A stretch of 64,000 nucleotides of DNA from JAAXHB01 sp965221635 (lineage in GTDB: Bacteria > Actinomycetota > Acidimicrobiia > Acidimicrobiales > Aldehydirespiratoraceae): positions 1,612,001-1,676,000 of the forward strand of contig OZ244902.1 in NCBI GenBank assembly GCA_965221635.1, written 5' to 3'. Shown piece by piece: positions 63,727-64,000 of the stretch. The position numbers and the translations under genes were made by a program. The notes under the pieces are model-generated. The model searched no databases. It saw only the letters and a list, made by a program, of their open reading frames with translations, and was not told the origin of the DNA. Every line of letters starts with the position of its first letter. Positions within the stretch are counted from its first letter, which is position 1.

Positions 63727-63744
63727 TTTGAATAGTCATTCAAA
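63727..63744. promoter_or_regulatory. Palindrome between divergent genes
   Basis: TTTGAAT-AGTC-ATTCAAA, a perfect 7-4-7 inverted repeat 19 bp upstream of the toxin-like gene's ATG, in an AT-rich stretch between two divergent genes. A regulator-binding site is likely but unproven. Confidence 0.5.
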
Positions 63745-63805
63745 CTCGGCGCATGGGCAGCGGCGGGCCGATCGGTGGGATCCGAGCCCGACACGCACGC
63801 CGGCG

Positions 63806-63811
63806 TAGGGT
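63806..63811 (+). promoter_or_regulatory. -10 element of a leaderless aminotransferase promoter
   Basis: TAGGGT, 7 nt before ATG 63819, in the same GC-rich context as the rarA element. Confidence 0.5.
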
Positions 63812-63818
63812 CCCACAG

Positions 63819-64000
63819 ATGGCCGACAGCGCGCCCAACCCTTACCTGGTGCCACGCTTGCAGGGCTTCGGCACCACGATCTTCGCGCAGATGTCCGCTT
63901 TGGCGTTGCGCACCCAAAGCATCAACCTGGGCCAGGGATTTCCCGACGTGGACGGCCCTCCGGAAGTCACCGAAACCGCGGTTGAGGCCATACGCAGCGG
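63819..64000 (+). CDS. Class I/II pyridoxal-phosphate aminotransferase, 3' partial
   Basis: Only the first 60 codons are in the window. They read LVPRLQGFGTTIFAQMSALA, then INLGQGFPDVDGPPEV. This N-terminus is typical of class I/II aminotransferases related to N-succinyldiaminopimelate aminotransferase (DapC) and kynurenine aminotransferases; the GQGFPD block lines the substrate pocket. The substrate cannot be decided from this part. The start ATG is supported by the -10 element. The gene runs off the right edge. Confidence 0.85.
   Translation, partial: MADSAPNPYLVPRLQGFGTTIFAQMSALALRTQSINLGQGFPDVDGPPEVTETAVEAIRS

Overview
The window is a continuous stretch of high-GC chromosome from an actinobacterium. 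The best guess is a member of the Acidimicrobiia or a close relative. The evidence is: an actinobacterial integration host factor gene (mihF); two LLM-class F420-type oxidoreductases and an F420/PPOX-type protein; a PriA without a Walker A motif; a CoaBC with the actinobacterial PAMHTEMW variant; frequent GTG/TTG starts; and a gene order (alaS-ruvX-mltG-aroE-prepilin peptidase-aroB-pepQ-efp-nusB) that parallels Mycobacterium tuberculosis. No rRNA, tRNA, CRISPR array or phage was seen. The taxonomic placement is inference.

Layout. 1-10.7 kb: rel (5' end missing), hisS, aspS, rarA, two small membrane-associated genes and alaS. 10.7-18.1 kb: ruvX, mltG, aroE, an A24 prepilin peptidase, aroB, an Xaa-Pro peptidase, efp and nusB. 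18.1-19.0 kb: a GNAT gene whose 3' end runs into a perfect 128-bp direct repeat with strong secondary structure. 19.0-28.4 kb: the whole pyrimidine operon pyrR-pyrB-pyrC-carA-carB-pyrD-pyrF, with a PyrR-binding RNA site over the pyrR ribosome binding site and a terminator after pyrF. 28.4-39.3 kb: mihF, gmk, rpoZ, coaBC, metK, priA, def, fmt, rsmB and a CBS-less guaB/guaC-type gene.

39.4-46.4 kb is accessory DNA. It holds a DNA methyltransferase fused to an HNH nuclease, a small zincin, an IS3-type orfA remnant, a DUF4143-type ATPase, a possible nucleotidyltransferase/HEPN protein, and two copies of a roughly 76-bp leader. Between these leaders lies a 57-codon gene with its own promoter, inverted repeat and strong ribosome binding site, too short for routine gene calling.

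46.4-55.3 kb is metabolic: a malonyl-CoA synthetase-like ligase, an acyl-CoA dehydrogenase-fold protein coupled to an F420-type enzyme, aroK and aroQ (displaced from the main aro cluster) around an MFS exporter, a stand-alone LigD-type polymerase and a second LLM enzyme. 55.3-60.8 kb is a MacAB-like operon (lipoprotein, long coiled-coil adaptor with a peptidoglycan-binding domain, ATPase, permease) preceded by 70-bp repeats. 60.8-64.0 kb holds an unassigned propeller-like protein, an EF-hand protein with a polymorphic-toxin-like middle region, and the start of a class I/II aminotransferase.

A recurring feature is a -10-like TANNNT hexamer placed 6-9 nt before the start codon of genes at transcription-unit heads (hisS, rarA, prepilin peptidase, aroB, mihF, def, guaB and others), which implies leaderless transcripts. 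Genes inside operons instead use 4-nt stop/start overlaps.
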